Source of the DNA: Sinomicrobium pectinilyticum
GTDB lineage: Bacteria > Bacteroidota > Bacteroidia > Flavobacteriales > Flavobacteriaceae
Assembly: GCF_003725735.1 (NCBI RefSeq)
Contig: NZ_RJTM01000029.1
Location: 62,001-126,000, forward strand
Reading direction: 5' to 3'
DNA length: 64,000 nt
Part shown: positions 33,405-42,545 of the stretch, one piece after another
How the letters are laid out: every line of letters begins with the position of its first letter
How positions within the stretch are numbered: position 1 is the first letter of the stretch
Position numbers and translations under genes: made by a program
Notes under the pieces: model-generated
Database searches by the model: none
Told to the model about the DNA's origin: nothing
Seen by the model: the letters and a program-made list of their open reading frames with translations, nothing else

Positions 33405-34265
33405 TTATTCCGCGATGGCTATTTCCAGTTTTTGCGGGGCGATATAAGCATTTACTTCAGAAACAGTGTGGCAATACTCCCCGTCAATCTGAAAGTCGAC
33501 CGGTTTTTCAGTCCTTACCCTGGCTTGTTTTACAGGAATGATTTCCACAAAGTCACTGGAGAGGTTTTCAGCATTCTGCAATGTCTTAAAGATTTCAATG
33601 ACATCGATTTTTTTAAAAACGAGTATTTCGAAAACCCCATCATCAATTTTGCCCTCCGGATTTACTACCGCGCCCGTGCCAAACTTGTTACTATTGGCGA
33701 AGGCGAGCATAATACCGCTATGGGTATAGGTTATATCTTTGGTCTCAATGGTAAATTCATAAGGCCCCTCACTCTGGAACAGTGTGGGAATGGAGTTCAG
33801 TGCATATCCCAGTTTTCCGCGAAAGAAACTGCTTTCATATTTTTTTATCAATTCGGCATTCAGGCCCAGGTCGCTGATGTGCAATCCGAGCTGACCATTT
33901 AAACAAATAGCATCGATTTTCCTGGTTTTCGATCCCAGGGCCACAGGTATGGCTTCATCGACAGAAAGCGGTAATTCCAGATCATGGGCAAGGCCATTGG
34001 CAGAACCCGCCGGAATAATTCCCATACTCAGAGGGTTATCGCCCATAGTTTCGGCCACGGACTTGATGGTGCCGTCCCCTCCCATTACCAATACCCGGTC
34101 ATATTTTTTTTGAAAATATTTCCGGAGCCTTTCCGCATCATCTTTTCCGTTAGTCTTATAAATATCCAGATCATTTTGGGAACCCAAATAATCTTTTATT
34201 TTTTTAATAAGTGGTTCTTTATCATTATCCCCACTTACAGGATTTATAACCAACAGTAGTTTCAT
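33405..34265 (-). CDS. diacylglycerol/lipid kinase of the DAGK_cat family (YegS/BmrU-like)
   Basis: 286 residues. The ATP-binding N-terminal domain has LLVINPVSGDNDKEPLIKKI and the GGDGT motif (VLVMGGDGTIKSVAETM), then GIIPAGSANGLAHDLELPLS. A C-terminal beta-sandwich domain follows (FEILVFKKIDVIEIF). Such cytoplasmic enzymes phosphorylate diacylglycerol or related lipids. It is divergent from the APP1-like phosphatase gene (165 bp apart), giving a lipid kinase beside a phosphatidate phosphatase-like protein. Confidence 0.92.
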   Translation of the reverse strand: MKLLLVINPVSGDNDKEPLIKKIKDYLGSQNDLDIYKTNGKDDAERLRKYFQKKYDRVLVMGGDGTIKSVAETMGDNPLSMGIIPAGSANGLAHDLELPLSVDEAIPVALGSKTRKIDAICLNGQLGLHISDLGLNAELIKKYESSFFRGKLGYALNSIPTLFQSEGPYEFTIETKDITYTHSGIMLAFANSNKFGTGAVVNPEGKIDDGVFEILVFKKIDVIEIFKTLQNAENLSSDFVEIIPVKQARVRTEKPVDFQIDGEYCHTVSEVNAYIAPQKLEIAIAE

Positions 34266-34429
34266 CTGTTCATTTTTACTTGTTTTTAATCGGTCAGATG
34301 TAATTCGCCATTGAACATTTTAGTTGGTATCAACTCAATTGTTATGGCTCTTTTGATACTTTTTGCCTATCTTAAAGTATTAAAAGTATAAATTCTAATG
34401 AAGTGATAACGTTATATTTTACTTAATTT

Positions 34430-35395
34430 ATGGAATCTGAGCTCAAAATATATAGAGGATATGCCAATGACAGGGAAATAGTTGTGATGGGACATGTATT
34501 CAAAAAATATGATCCCGGTATTTTTGATCTGAAAAAACGCTGGTACAGGCATGCCTGGGCGGTTATACGTATGTTCAGCATAAAGACCATAGGCAATGTG
34601 GAGGTTACTTTTCGTTTTAAAGATATGGAAGCCAGCACCAGGACTTTAAACGACGGGCATTTTAGGCTTACCTTACCTTATGAGGATGATTTGGAAAGTG
34701 GCTGGCACAGTTTTACGGTTGAAACGACAATTGAGGGGGTTACCCAAAAAAAAGAAGGAGAGTTTGTAAAACCCTATGCAGGAGAGTATGGAGTAATTTC
34801 GGATATAGATGATACGTTTCTTATATCCCATTCGGGAAACATTTTTAAAAAATTATATGTGCTGCTCACAAAAAACATCAATAAAAGACATGTCTTTGAA
34901 GAAGTAGTAGATCACTATCGCCTTTTAAATAGGCTCGGACGGAAAGATAAAGACACCAATAATGCCTTTTTTTATGTAAGCAGCAGTGAATGGAACTTGT
35001 ATAATTTCATTATCCGGTTTACACAATTACACCAGTTTCCCCAGGCGGTGCTAATATTAAAAAATATAAAAACAGGGATAGCAGATTTTCTGTTCACCGG
35101 CGGTGGGGACCACAACCATAAATTCTACAAGATAAAACATCTGGTAGAATTTTACCCTGAATTGAGATTCGTATTACTGGGGGATGACAGCCAGCAGGAT
35201 CCTTTTATCTATGAAAATATATCCAAAATTTTCCCTGAAAATATAAGCACCGTTTATATCAGGAAAACAAACCGGAACAAATCCAGGAAAAAGGTTGAAC
35301 AAGCTATGGCTACCATGAAGAAGATAGGGGTGAAGGTATGTTATTTTTCTGCCAGTTATGAAGCTATGCAACACACCCGGGAAAAATTGGGATAA
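34430..35395 (+). CDS. APP1-family phosphatase domain protein
   Basis: 321 residues. The central DUF2183/APP1 motif is GVISDIDDTFLISHSG near residue 120, a D-x-D-D-T haloacid-dehalogenase-type nucleophile like that of yeast phosphatidate phosphatase App1. The C-terminal half has VSSSEWNLYNFI, then HKFYKIKHLVEFYPELRFVL and LLGDDSQQDPFIYENI, the family acidic motif. The N-terminal 110 residues form a beta domain. Likely dephosphorylates phosphatidate or a similar lipid; divergent from a lipid kinase gene. Confidence 0.9.
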   Translation: MESELKIYRGYANDREIVVMGHVFKKYDPGIFDLKKRWYRHAWAVIRMFSIKTIGNVEVTFRFKDMEASTRTLNDGHFRLTLPYEDDLESGWHSFTVETTIEGVTQKKEGEFVKPYAGEYGVISDIDDTFLISHSGNIFKKLYVLLTKNINKRHVFEEVVDHYRLLNRLGRKDKDTNNAFFYVSSSEWNLYNFIIRFTQLHQFPQAVLILKNIKTGIADFLFTGGGDHNHKFYKIKHLVEFYPELRFVLLGDDSQQDPFIYENISKIFPENISTVYIRKTNRNKSRKKVEQAMATMKKIGVKVCYFSASYEAMQHTREKLG

Positions 35396-35788
35396 AATAC
35401 CACCCCGAACCATTTGAGGGCACAAAAGTCCCGGGAGATCACTTTCACACACCTGCTGTTTTTGGAAAAGGAGATTGGCCTTCTTTGCCGTGTGACCCCG
35501 GGAAAAACAGTATTATGGAGGTTGTCCGGCGAATGCTTTCCGTGAGAGAGATATGGGTGTTAACAGAGGACAGATGGAGAGTTAATATATACCGGGAAAA
35601 TAGATTTCTTTTAGTAAAGCGGATGTATCATCGCTATAAAAGAAATCTATTTTCTTTGGCCTGAGACCGGATGCGGGGCCCTTGTAGTGCTTTTTGCCCG
35701 GGACAGGTCTGCATAACCGTTTTTGCTTTGGATATAGCAGGTTCTATAAGTCCCTGTTCATGGTTCCGATAGCTTTTACCCCTGCCCG
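35396..35788. other. 393-bp intergenic region with a long perfect inverted repeat
   Basis: No gene seen. The notable content is the hairpin at 35596-35654, listed separately. Confidence 0.5.
35596..35654. repeat. 18-bp perfect inverted repeat with a structured loop
   Basis: Left arm GAAAATAGATTTCTTTTA at 35596-35613, exact complement at 35637-35654. The 23-base loop can itself pair (GCGGATG with CATCGC), so the whole 59 bp is a single hairpin. It lacks a T-run beyond the arms. Confidence 0.7.
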
Positions 35789-36211
35789 TTACTCTTCCCA
35801 GGCAATATCCAGGTAAAGGGTAATATAACCGGACTCATCGTCCATACCGGAACCGATGGTCACTGTTTTCGGGCTCACGGCCATCCAACCGCCCTGTCCC
35901 TGGAAAGCACCGAATTCATATGTGCCTTCGGGCAGGTCGTAAATAAAAGCGGGTAATTTCAAAAAGCCGTTTACCCGGTTCGGATAGGAGTAATAGTACT
36001 CACCGGTTTCAACATTCATGGCGTAAAATCCTGCCAGGTCATAACTTCCGGATAGAGTGGGGGTTCCGGATGTTGTTATAAGCCCCAAACGGATGTCGTG
36101 AGTCTGTACAGGGGTTACCCGGTCTGTTGAAATACGTTCGGGGATAGCATTGCCATGACCTGCAAAAGACACGGCCAAAAACAGGATCGTTAACAAAGTT
36201 AAATTTTTCAT
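35789..36211 (-). CDS. hypothetical exported protein
   Basis: 140 residues with a signal peptide (MKNLTLLTILFLAVSFAGHG). The mature part is beta-rich, with YEFGAFQGQGGWMAVSPKTV and a terminal TLYLDIAWEE; no cysteines and no recognised family. It looks like a small single-domain beta sandwich. It is monocistronic with an AT-rich upstream region. Function unknown. Confidence 0.75.
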   Translation of the reverse strand: MKNLTLLTILFLAVSFAGHGNAIPERISTDRVTPVQTHDIRLGLITTSGTPTLSGSYDLAGFYAMNVETGEYYYSYPNRVNGFLKLPAFIYDLPEGTYEFGAFQGQGGWMAVSPKTVTIGSGMDDESGYITLYLDIAWEE

Positions 36212-36410
36212 ACGTGTTAAATTTTATAATTCACCTGTAAGTTATTTCTTTTATTTTAATTTGCCCTGGTATTATTATTAATAAATGGTTAACCGGATGA
36301 AAAGGTACGGTTTTCTCCGGTTGCACAAGAGGTTGACCGTAGCATTGGGTTCTTGTTTTCCGGTCTTCCTGCTATTCGTAGAGGGACCAAAACCCTTTGT
36401 GCCTTTCAGT

Positions 36411-36821
36411 TCAGTAAGGAGCAGCTTGGCCGTCTATGATAGGGGTAGGGTTTTTGTCATCGTCTACGGCCACAAAAGTAAACTTGCCCGAAACAGCTTT
36501 TTCACGTACATCTTCATACATATTTTCCATGAAGATATCTACCTGTACCACACAGCTTGTCCGCCCTACCTTGGTAATATGGGCTATCAGTTCCACAAGG
36601 GTTCCCTGCGGAATGGGTTTGGTGAAATCTATTTTATCGGTAGATACGGTGACCACTTTTTTACGACTGAACCGGGTAGCACATATAAAAGAAGCCTCGT
36701 CCATCAGTTGCAGGGCTGTGCCCCCGAAAAGGGTGTCGTAATGGTTGGTGGTATTCGGAAAAACAGCTTTGAAGATATGGGTTTCCGCCTTGTTAATGCG
36801 CTCTTGTATATGGTCATTCAT
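36411..36821 (-). CDS. acyl-CoA thioesterase, hotdog fold (YciA/BACH-like)
   Basis: 136 residues of one 4HBT hotdog domain: VFPNTTNHYDTLFGGTALQL with the family N-x-x-x-T-x-F-G-G active-site loop, LMDEASFICATRFSR, and VTVSTDKIDFTKPIPQGTLV. Enzymes of this group hydrolyse acyl-CoA thioesters in the cytoplasm. Start ATG at 36821 is adjacent to a suitable A-rich leader. It is divergent from the nitroreductase-like gene at 36973. Confidence 0.92.
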   Translation of the reverse strand: MNDHIQERINKAETHIFKAVFPNTTNHYDTLFGGTALQLMDEASFICATRFSRKKVVTVSTDKIDFTKPIPQGTLVELIAHITKVGRTSCVVQVDIFMENMYEDVREKAVSGKFTFVAVDDDKNPTPIIDGQAAPY

Positions 36822-36972
36822 GGGTATAATATTGTTAATTTGAAGGCCAAAAATACTATTTCTTTACCCATTATTCTTACATTTGTTATGCATTTATCCG
36901 GATGGGGTCCCTGTCGAAGGATGTGGATAAAGAAATCTTATTGGACCTCAATTTTATCCAAAACAATATAAG

Positions 36973-37605
36973 ATGAATACAATAGAACAGCTACGATGGC
37001 GCTATGCTACCAAAAAATTTGATGCTGTGCGCAAATTAGGAGACGACCAGGTGGAGATGCTGAAAGAGGCATTTAACCTCACGGCGCTTTCCTTTGGTTT
37101 GCAGCCCGTAAAACTCGTTATAGTAAGTGATCCGGACAAGAGAGAGGAACTGCTTCCCCATGCATTTGACCAGAAGCAGGTAACCGAGGCTTCCCACCTG
37201 TTGATATTCTGTATAGAAACAGTCATTGATGAAGAATTTATCCGCAGTTATTTTGACAAGGTAAAGGCCGTCCGTAATACTTCGGAAGAAGTGCTGAAGC
37301 CTTACCGGGATTTTCTCATAGCGGATTTTAATAAAAAAACCAGTGAAGAGATCGAGGCCTGGGCCAAGAACCAGGCTTATCTTGCCCTGGGCAACCTGTT
37401 GACGGTATGTGCCATGGAAAAAATAGACGCTTGTCCGATGGAAGGGTTCCTGCCGGGTAAGTTTGACAAGGTACTGGGGCTGGGCCATGAAGGATTGAGA
37501 TCGGTCCTTATTATGCCTGTGGGCTACCGTGCGGAAGACGATGTTTTTTCTACGATGGAAAAGGTACGTAAAGAAATAAGCGAAAGCGTTATCGAAATAA
37601 AATAG
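36973..37605 (+). CDS. NAD(P)H-dependent oxidoreductase, nitroreductase family
   Basis: 210 residues. The N-terminus RWRYATKKFDAVRKLGDDQV is the FMN-binding arginine cluster typical of NfsB-like nitroreductases. LTALSFGLQPVKLVIVSDPD, AYLALGNLLTVCAMEKIDA and PMEGFLPGKFDKVLGLG follow in the expected order, and the end has RSVLIMPVGYRAEDDVF. Probable dimeric flavoenzyme reducing nitro compounds or quinones. The aminotransferase gene starts 76 bp downstream on the same strand. Confidence 0.93.
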   Translation: MNTIEQLRWRYATKKFDAVRKLGDDQVEMLKEAFNLTALSFGLQPVKLVIVSDPDKREELLPHAFDQKQVTEASHLLIFCIETVIDEEFIRSYFDKVKAVRNTSEEVLKPYRDFLIADFNKKTSEEIEAWAKNQAYLALGNLLTVCAMEKIDACPMEGFLPGKFDKVLGLGHEGLRSVLIMPVGYRAEDDVFSTMEKVRKEISESVIEIK

Positions 37606-37681
37606 ACGCTCCGTATTTCAGCCACTTTCCCGGATATTCCGTGAACACAAAAAGTAAACTAACGTTATAATTATACGATTT

Positions 37682-38878
37682 ATGCCCGGATTTGAACTCT
37701 TCGGAGATATAGAACGAAAACATCTGAATGATGTACTGGACAATGGCGTCCTGATGCGATACGGCTTTGAAGGTATGCGTAAAGGCCACTGGAAGGCAAA
37801 AGAACTGGAAGCGGCATTGTGCGGCAGAATGCAGGTAAAACACGCCCAGCTGGTAAGTAGCGGCACGGCTGCCCTTACCGTAGCTCTTGCAAGTGCCGGT
37901 GTGGGGGCCGGGGACGAGGTCATTATGCCGGTTTTTACTTTTGTCGCCAGTTTCGAATCGCTTATGGCCGTAGGGGCTGTTCCGGTACTGGTGGATATTG
38001 ACGAGACCCTGACGCTGGATCCCGCTGCAGTGGAAAAAGCCATCACTCCCCGAACCAGGGTAGTAATGCCCGTACATATGTGCGGTTCTTCGGCACAATT
38101 ACGCGAACTGAAAGCAATATGTGAAAAACACAACCTACTTTTACTGGAAGATGCCTGCCAGGCCATAGGAGGGACTTATGAAGGCAAACCATTGGGAAGT
38201 TACGGCGATATGGGATGTTTTTCTTTTGATTATGTAAAGACTATTACCTGCGGTGAGGGCGGTGCCGTTATTACCAATAACCCCGAATATGCAAAACATG
38301 CCGATCATTATTCCGACCACGGGCATGACCATTCAGGTAACGATCGCGGTGCGGAACAGCATCCTTTCCTTGGATATAATTACCGGATCTCCGAACTTCA
38401 TGCGGCAGTTGGGCTGGCACAGCTGTCCAGGCTGGATGATTTTCTGGAAGTACAGAAAAAGAATTACACGGTATTGCGACAGGCCCTGGAAACCATTCCT
38501 GAAGTAATATTTCGTAAAGTACCGGAAGGGGCGGAGGAGAACTACTCTTTTTTAAGTTTCTTCCTGCCGGATGAAGCCACGACGCGAAAGGGACATAAAG
38601 CACTGGGAGAAGCCGGTGTGGACGGTTGTTTTTACTGGTATGATAACAACTGGCATTACATTAAAAAATGGGAGCATTTAAAACAATTAAAATCTCTCGG
38701 AAAAATGCCGCAGGAAATTGTAGACGGCATGCGCGATTATGATAAAAGTGATTTTCCTGCTTCCGATGCAATAATCGGGCGTACTGTCTCCGTGCTTGTC
38801 AAACTCAGCTGGAGCGAAGAACAGCTACGGGAGAGGGCGGAAAAGATGGTAAAAGCAATCAGGGGCGCTATAGGATAA
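37682..38878 (+). CDS. DegT/DnrJ/EryC1/StrS-family PLP aminotransferase
   Basis: 398 residues. Key features: substrate-loop GTAALTVALASAGVGAGDEV, the PLP ring aspartate region LLLEDACQAIGGTYEGKPLG, and the lysine K186 in FDYVKTITCGEGGAVITN that forms the Schiff base. C-terminal YNYRISELHAAVGLAQLSRL is family-typical. Members usually aminate nucleotide-linked keto sugars; here no sugar-nucleotide genes are adjacent, so the substrate is open. A strong bidirectional terminator follows. Confidence 0.93.
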   Translation: MPGFELFGDIERKHLNDVLDNGVLMRYGFEGMRKGHWKAKELEAALCGRMQVKHAQLVSSGTAALTVALASAGVGAGDEVIMPVFTFVASFESLMAVGAVPVLVDIDETLTLDPAAVEKAITPRTRVVMPVHMCGSSAQLRELKAICEKHNLLLLEDACQAIGGTYEGKPLGSYGDMGCFSFDYVKTITCGEGGAVITNNPEYAKHADHYSDHGHDHSGNDRGAEQHPFLGYNYRISELHAAVGLAQLSRLDDFLEVQKKNYTVLRQALETIPEVIFRKVPEGAEENYSFLSFFLPDEATTRKGHKALGEAGVDGCFYWYDNNWHYIKKWEHLKQLKSLGKMPQEIVDGMRDYDKSDFPASDAIIGRTVSVLVKLSWSEEQLRERAEKMVKAIRGAIG

Positions 38879-38902
38879 AATGCAGGTGGCATAGCCATAT
38901 AA

Positions 38903-38980
38903 AAAGGTACCGGGAAGTTCATAAACTGTCATGAAAACAGGAATGACAGGGAAAAACCGGAACTTTTCGGTACCTTTCTT
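38903..38980. terminator. bidirectional terminator between convergent genes
   Basis: An 18-base imperfect stem (AAAGGTACCGGGAAGTTC at 38903-38920 with 38960-38977) encloses a second hairpin (CTGTCAT 38926-38932 with ATGACAG 38943-38949). It separates the DegT gene (plus) and ribBA (minus). Confidence 0.75.
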
Positions 38981-38985
38981 CGTTT

Positions 38986-40134
38986 CTAATAATTTACATA
39001 TTCGACGATCTCCAGTCCGTAACCGATGATCCCCACACGCTTGGTCTGTTCAGAATTGGATACCAGGCGTACTTTTGAAATGTCCAGATCGTGGAGTATT
39101 TGAGCACCGATACCGAAATCTTTCTGGTCCAGTACGACCTTCGGAGCTTTTACGATTCCCTCTTTTTGTAATTCTTTTAAACGGCCCAGTCGCTGAAGCA
39201 GGTTCAGGGATTGGTTTTGCTGGTTGATGAAAACAATGGCGCCACGGCCTTCCTCATTGATCACACGGAACATACCGTCCAGTTTTTTGTCCAGGTTATT
39301 GGTAAGTGTGCCCAGGATATCGTTGTTTACCAGTGTGGAATTGATCCTGGTAAGTATAGGGTCACCGAGTTTCCAGCTACCTTTGGTAAGCGCTATGTGG
39401 ACCTGGTTGTTGGTAGTCTGTACATAAGCCCTCAGGCGAAAATTCCCGAACCGTGTCTCTATATCGAAGTCCTCCTTCTTTTCTATCAGGCTGTCGTGCT
39501 GCATTCTGTAGGCAATAAGATCTTCGATGGACACTATTTTCAGGTCCATTTTTTTCGAGATCTCCAGCAGTTGCGGTAATCTTGCCATAGACCCGTCTTC
39601 ATTCATCACTTCCACGATAACACCTGCGGGAGCCAGTCCGGCCAGCCGGGCCAGGTCAATGGCCGCTTCCGTATGGCCTGTTCTGCGCAACACTCCTCCC
39701 TCTTTTGCTATAAGGGGGAATATATGGCCGGGGCGTGCAAGTTCAAAAGGCTTGGTATCCGGGTCAATAAGAGCCTTTACGGTTTTGGCCCGGTCTCCTG
39801 CGGATATTCCCGTAGTAACGCCGTTGCCCCTGAGATCGACCGATACGGTAAAGGCCGTTTCCATCGGGTCCGTATTGTTGTGTACCATGGCAGTGAGCCC
39901 CAGTTCCTTGCACCGCTTTTCCGTGAGCGGGGCACAAATGAGGCCACGACCGTGTGTAGCCATAAAGTTGATCATTTCCGGGGAGACCATTTCCGCAGCC
40001 GCGACAAAATCCCCTTCATTTTCCCTGTCTTCATCGTCAACTACAATGACAATCCTGCCATTGCGTATGTCCGCAATGGCCTCTTCGATCGTATTCAGTT
40101 TTATTTCGGGTTCTTCCATTGTTGTGGTGTTCAT
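38986..40134 (-). CDS. ribBA: DHBP synthase with a degenerate GTP cyclohydrolase II domain (RibBA-like)
   Basis: 382 residues. The N-terminal half (about 10-210) is a complete 3,4-dihydroxy-2-butanone-4-phosphate synthase: VDDEDRENEGDFVAAAE, THGRGLICAPLT, TGISAGDRAKTV, RRTGHTEAAIDLARLAG. The C-terminal half keeps the cyclohydrolase II outline (ETRFGNFRLRAY, EEGRGAIVFINQQNQSLNLL, DFGIGAQILHDLDISKVRLV) but lacks the H-S-E-C, C-D-C zinc cysteines, so GTP ring opening is unlikely from this half. Another GTP cyclohydrolase should exist elsewhere. Riboflavin pathway, cytoplasm. Confidence 0.92.
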   Translation of the reverse strand: MNTTTMEEPEIKLNTIEEAIADIRNGRIVIVVDDEDRENEGDFVAAAEMVSPEMINFMATHGRGLICAPLTEKRCKELGLTAMVHNNTDPMETAFTVSVDLRGNGVTTGISAGDRAKTVKALIDPDTKPFELARPGHIFPLIAKEGGVLRRTGHTEAAIDLARLAGLAPAGVIVEVMNEDGSMARLPQLLEISKKMDLKIVSIEDLIAYRMQHDSLIEKKEDFDIETRFGNFRLRAYVQTTNNQVHIALTKGSWKLGDPILTRINSTLVNNDILGTLTNNLDKKLDGMFRVINEEGRGAIVFINQQNQSLNLLQRLGRLKELQKEGIVKAPKVVLDQKDFGIGAQILHDLDISKVRLVSNSEQTKRVGIIGYGLEIVEYVNY

Positions 40135-40293
40135 CTTTACGAAATTTTACGGTACAAAGATACCTAATTTTTATGGGTTGATGCCTTGGTAAGGGCATGG
40201 CTTTTTAAGCCGTGGCACATATAGGTTTACTCATAAAGTGAGACTTGAAATATCGGTGTATTTTTATCGGATGTCCCGGGGTAGCAGCCTTTT

Positions 40294-41772
40294 TTATTTT
40301 TCCTTTTTTTGGAATTTCCCGATCAGGTTTCTGAGAGGGTCCATGATACTGTCTATGTTCAGTAAGCCTTTGTCTGCCGTAGCCCTTCGGGTGAGGAAAA
40401 TCCCCAGGGGAAGCATGATAATGGTAGACAACCACGACCCGAGAATGGGAGGAATGCTGGCGTCTTTGGCATAGTTCCTGGCAAACATGCCCAGAAAGTG
40501 ATAGGAAAGGAACAATGCGATACCCACAACCATAGGCAGTCCGAGCCCCCCTTTGCGGATAATAGCCCCGAGCGGAGCGCCTACAAAGAAGAGGATAACA
40601 CAGGCAAAGGCCAGGGCATATTTGCTGTGCATGGCCATAATGTAATAGTTCAGTACCATGTCTTTTCGCTGCAGCTCCGCTTTTCTGCTGTCTATGGTAT
40701 TGACAATGTTGGTTATATTGCTGAGGGCGGTCTCCACCACCTGTTCTTTCTTTCTTCCTTCGAAAAGACTCAGGATATCACCCGGAGTATTGGAGACCCG
40801 GGGTTGTTCTTCTGTAATTTTGACCGTGTTCTTTATGCTGTCCTTCTTGTTGTCGGTTTCATAAGAACGGTTCATGGTGGTTATTCCCGTTCGCTTGTAG
40901 ATATTGTCGCTAAAGTTACGTACGGTAGTACTGTTGTTCTCTTCGATGGAATCGATGAGGTACCCCAGTTCGCTCACATTATACATTTTGTATGTGTTGT
41001 AACTTTCTTCATCCAGGTCAACATCGTTCATTTCGGAGAGGTCCACGTTGATCGTGTATACCTCGAATTCGGCTTTGGCATGCGGGTAATTGTCCAGGTT
41101 TTTCGGGTTGGAGGGTGTCTGGTCTTCATAATAATAACCGTCAATGAGCTTGAGTTTCAGTATATCTGATTTCTCATTACTGATAAGCTCCCCTTTTTTG
41201 GCTTTGATTACCGTTTTATTCTCTCCTTTGGAATTTTTTTGATGTAAGATCACATTGTCGAGAAGCCTGTCGTCCTTGCCGTGTTTCTTCTCCACTTTGA
41301 TATTCATATCCTGTATGTCATTAAATATACCTTCCGATATGGCCATGGCGGGTTTAACCTTGGCAATGTTCTGTTTGAGGTTATAGGCTTTGAATTCCGC
41401 CCGGGGAATAACACTGTTGGCAAAGTAGAATGTAAATGCGCCCAGGGCGACCATGAACACAATAAGGCTTCGCATGGCCCGGTACAGTGAGATCCCGGAA
41501 GATTTCATGGCGGCAAACTCATAGTTCTCCGCAAAACTACCGAAGGTCATCAGGGAAGCCAGCAGCACAGTGAACGGTAATACCGTGGGGACCAGGCTCG
41601 GAGAATAGTACAGCAGGAACTTCCCGATCACCCAAAGATCGAGCCCTTTCCCGGCCAGGTCATCAATAAAGAGCCAGATAGCCTGGAAAATAAAGATAAT
41701 CATCAGTATGGTAAAACAACTGATGAAATTAAACAGGAATCGGGATAATATATATCGGTCTAAGATCTTCAA
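40294..41772 (-). CDS. LptF/LptG-family lipopolysaccharide export permease
   Basis: 492 residues of the YjgP/YjgQ family. Three membrane segments open the protein (about 10-35, 55-80, 95-120: FISCFTILMIIFIFQAIWLF, VPTVLPFTVLLASLMTFGSF) with AMKSSGISLYRAMRSL typical of the first cytoplasmic loop, and three close it (about 385-470, from ALAFACVILFFVGAPLGAII). The middle periplasmic domain is longer than in Escherichia coli homologues (about 360 residues), with a charged insertion around 280-370. It is part of the LPS transport ABC complex. LolA is encoded just upstream on the same strand. Confidence 0.93.
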   Translation of the reverse strand: MKILDRYILSRFLFNFISCFTILMIIFIFQAIWLFIDDLAGKGLDLWVIGKFLLYYSPSLVPTVLPFTVLLASLMTFGSFAENYEFAAMKSSGISLYRAMRSLIVFMVALGAFTFYFANSVIPRAEFKAYNLKQNIAKVKPAMAISEGIFNDIQDMNIKVEKKHGKDDRLLDNVILHQKNSKGENKTVIKAKKGELISNEKSDILKLKLIDGYYYEDQTPSNPKNLDNYPHAKAEFEVYTINVDLSEMNDVDLDEESYNTYKMYNVSELGYLIDSIEENNSTTVRNFSDNIYKRTGITTMNRSYETDNKKDSIKNTVKITEEQPRVSNTPGDILSLFEGRKKEQVVETALSNITNIVNTIDSRKAELQRKDMVLNYYIMAMHSKYALAFACVILFFVGAPLGAIIRKGGLGLPMVVGIALFLSYHFLGMFARNYAKDASIPPILGSWLSTIIMLPLGIFLTRRATADKGLLNIDSIMDPLRNLIGKFQKKEK

Positions 41773-41838
41773 TGTACGGAAATTCCATGCCCGGTGCCGA
41801 AGTTTTATGGACTTCCGGGACCGGGGTTAGTTTTTGGA

Positions 41839-42501
41839 TTATTGCTTAACAATATAATACCCTTCATCTTCGTACTTCTTAGCGTTGAATTTGAACAGGT
41901 TGCCGGACAAGGGCTGATTGGTCTTGAACGAGTTCACCGTTATGGTGGTTTTCGTGCCGTTTTGCCCCGTCTGTATCAGGTTATATATATGCTTCGTCTG
42001 TGCGTCGATACCCAGAAGTATTTCTTTGGCTTCCGCTTCGGTATCGATGGGTATAAGCTTTATATACTGAATTTGTCTTCCTCTCACATTCTGTAAAACA
42101 TCCCAGCTATAGTTATAGCCCTGCCTGTAAAAGGTAAGCATTTTGGAAGGTGTAATGGTGTTTTCGTCTTCCACATCTGGGCTTTCGATAACGACTTCCT
42201 CGTTTTCAGGGATAATGGTAATTACTTTATTACCGTCAAATATTTTGGTGGCTCCCAGGTAGTTGAAAAGGTATTTTTCCCCTTGTATGGTAACATCTCC
42301 ACGGGTTTCCTGTTTAATATTCTCCGCTTTGTTTTCCAGGACATATTTAAAGTCTACCTGGATATTATCATAGCTTTTTACTTTGTTATATACTTCGTCG
42401 AGCAGGGTTTTCGCTTTGTCGGAACTTTGCGCATATCCCAGTCCGAACATCATTAAAGCTATTACGATAACAATCTTTCTTATTTCACATAGTGTTTTCA
42501 T
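41839..42501 (-). CDS. lolA: LolA-like outer membrane lipoprotein carrier protein
   Basis: 220 residues with a signal peptide (to about residue 25, GYAQS). The mature part has the LolA half-barrel pattern: VDFKYVLENKAENIKQETRG, YLFNYLGATKIFDGNKVIT, and DAQTKHIYNLIQTGQNGTKT. It is a periplasmic chaperone that moves lipoproteins to the outer membrane. ftsK lies 44 bp upstream and the LptF/G gene 66 bp downstream on the same strand, the gene order usual in flavobacteria. Confidence 0.9.
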   Translation of the reverse strand: MKTLCEIRKIVIVIALMMFGLGYAQSSDKAKTLLDEVYNKVKSYDNIQVDFKYVLENKAENIKQETRGDVTIQGEKYLFNYLGATKIFDGNKVITIIPENEEVVIESPDVEDENTITPSKMLTFYRQGYNYSWDVLQNVRGRQIQYIKLIPIDTEAEAKEILLGIDAQTKHIYNLIQTGQNGTKTTITVNSFKTNQPLSGNLFKFNAKKYEDEGYYIVKQ

Positions 42502-42545
42502 ACCAGTAAATTCGTTTCAATTCTATTATCGGGCCTTTTTTAAGG

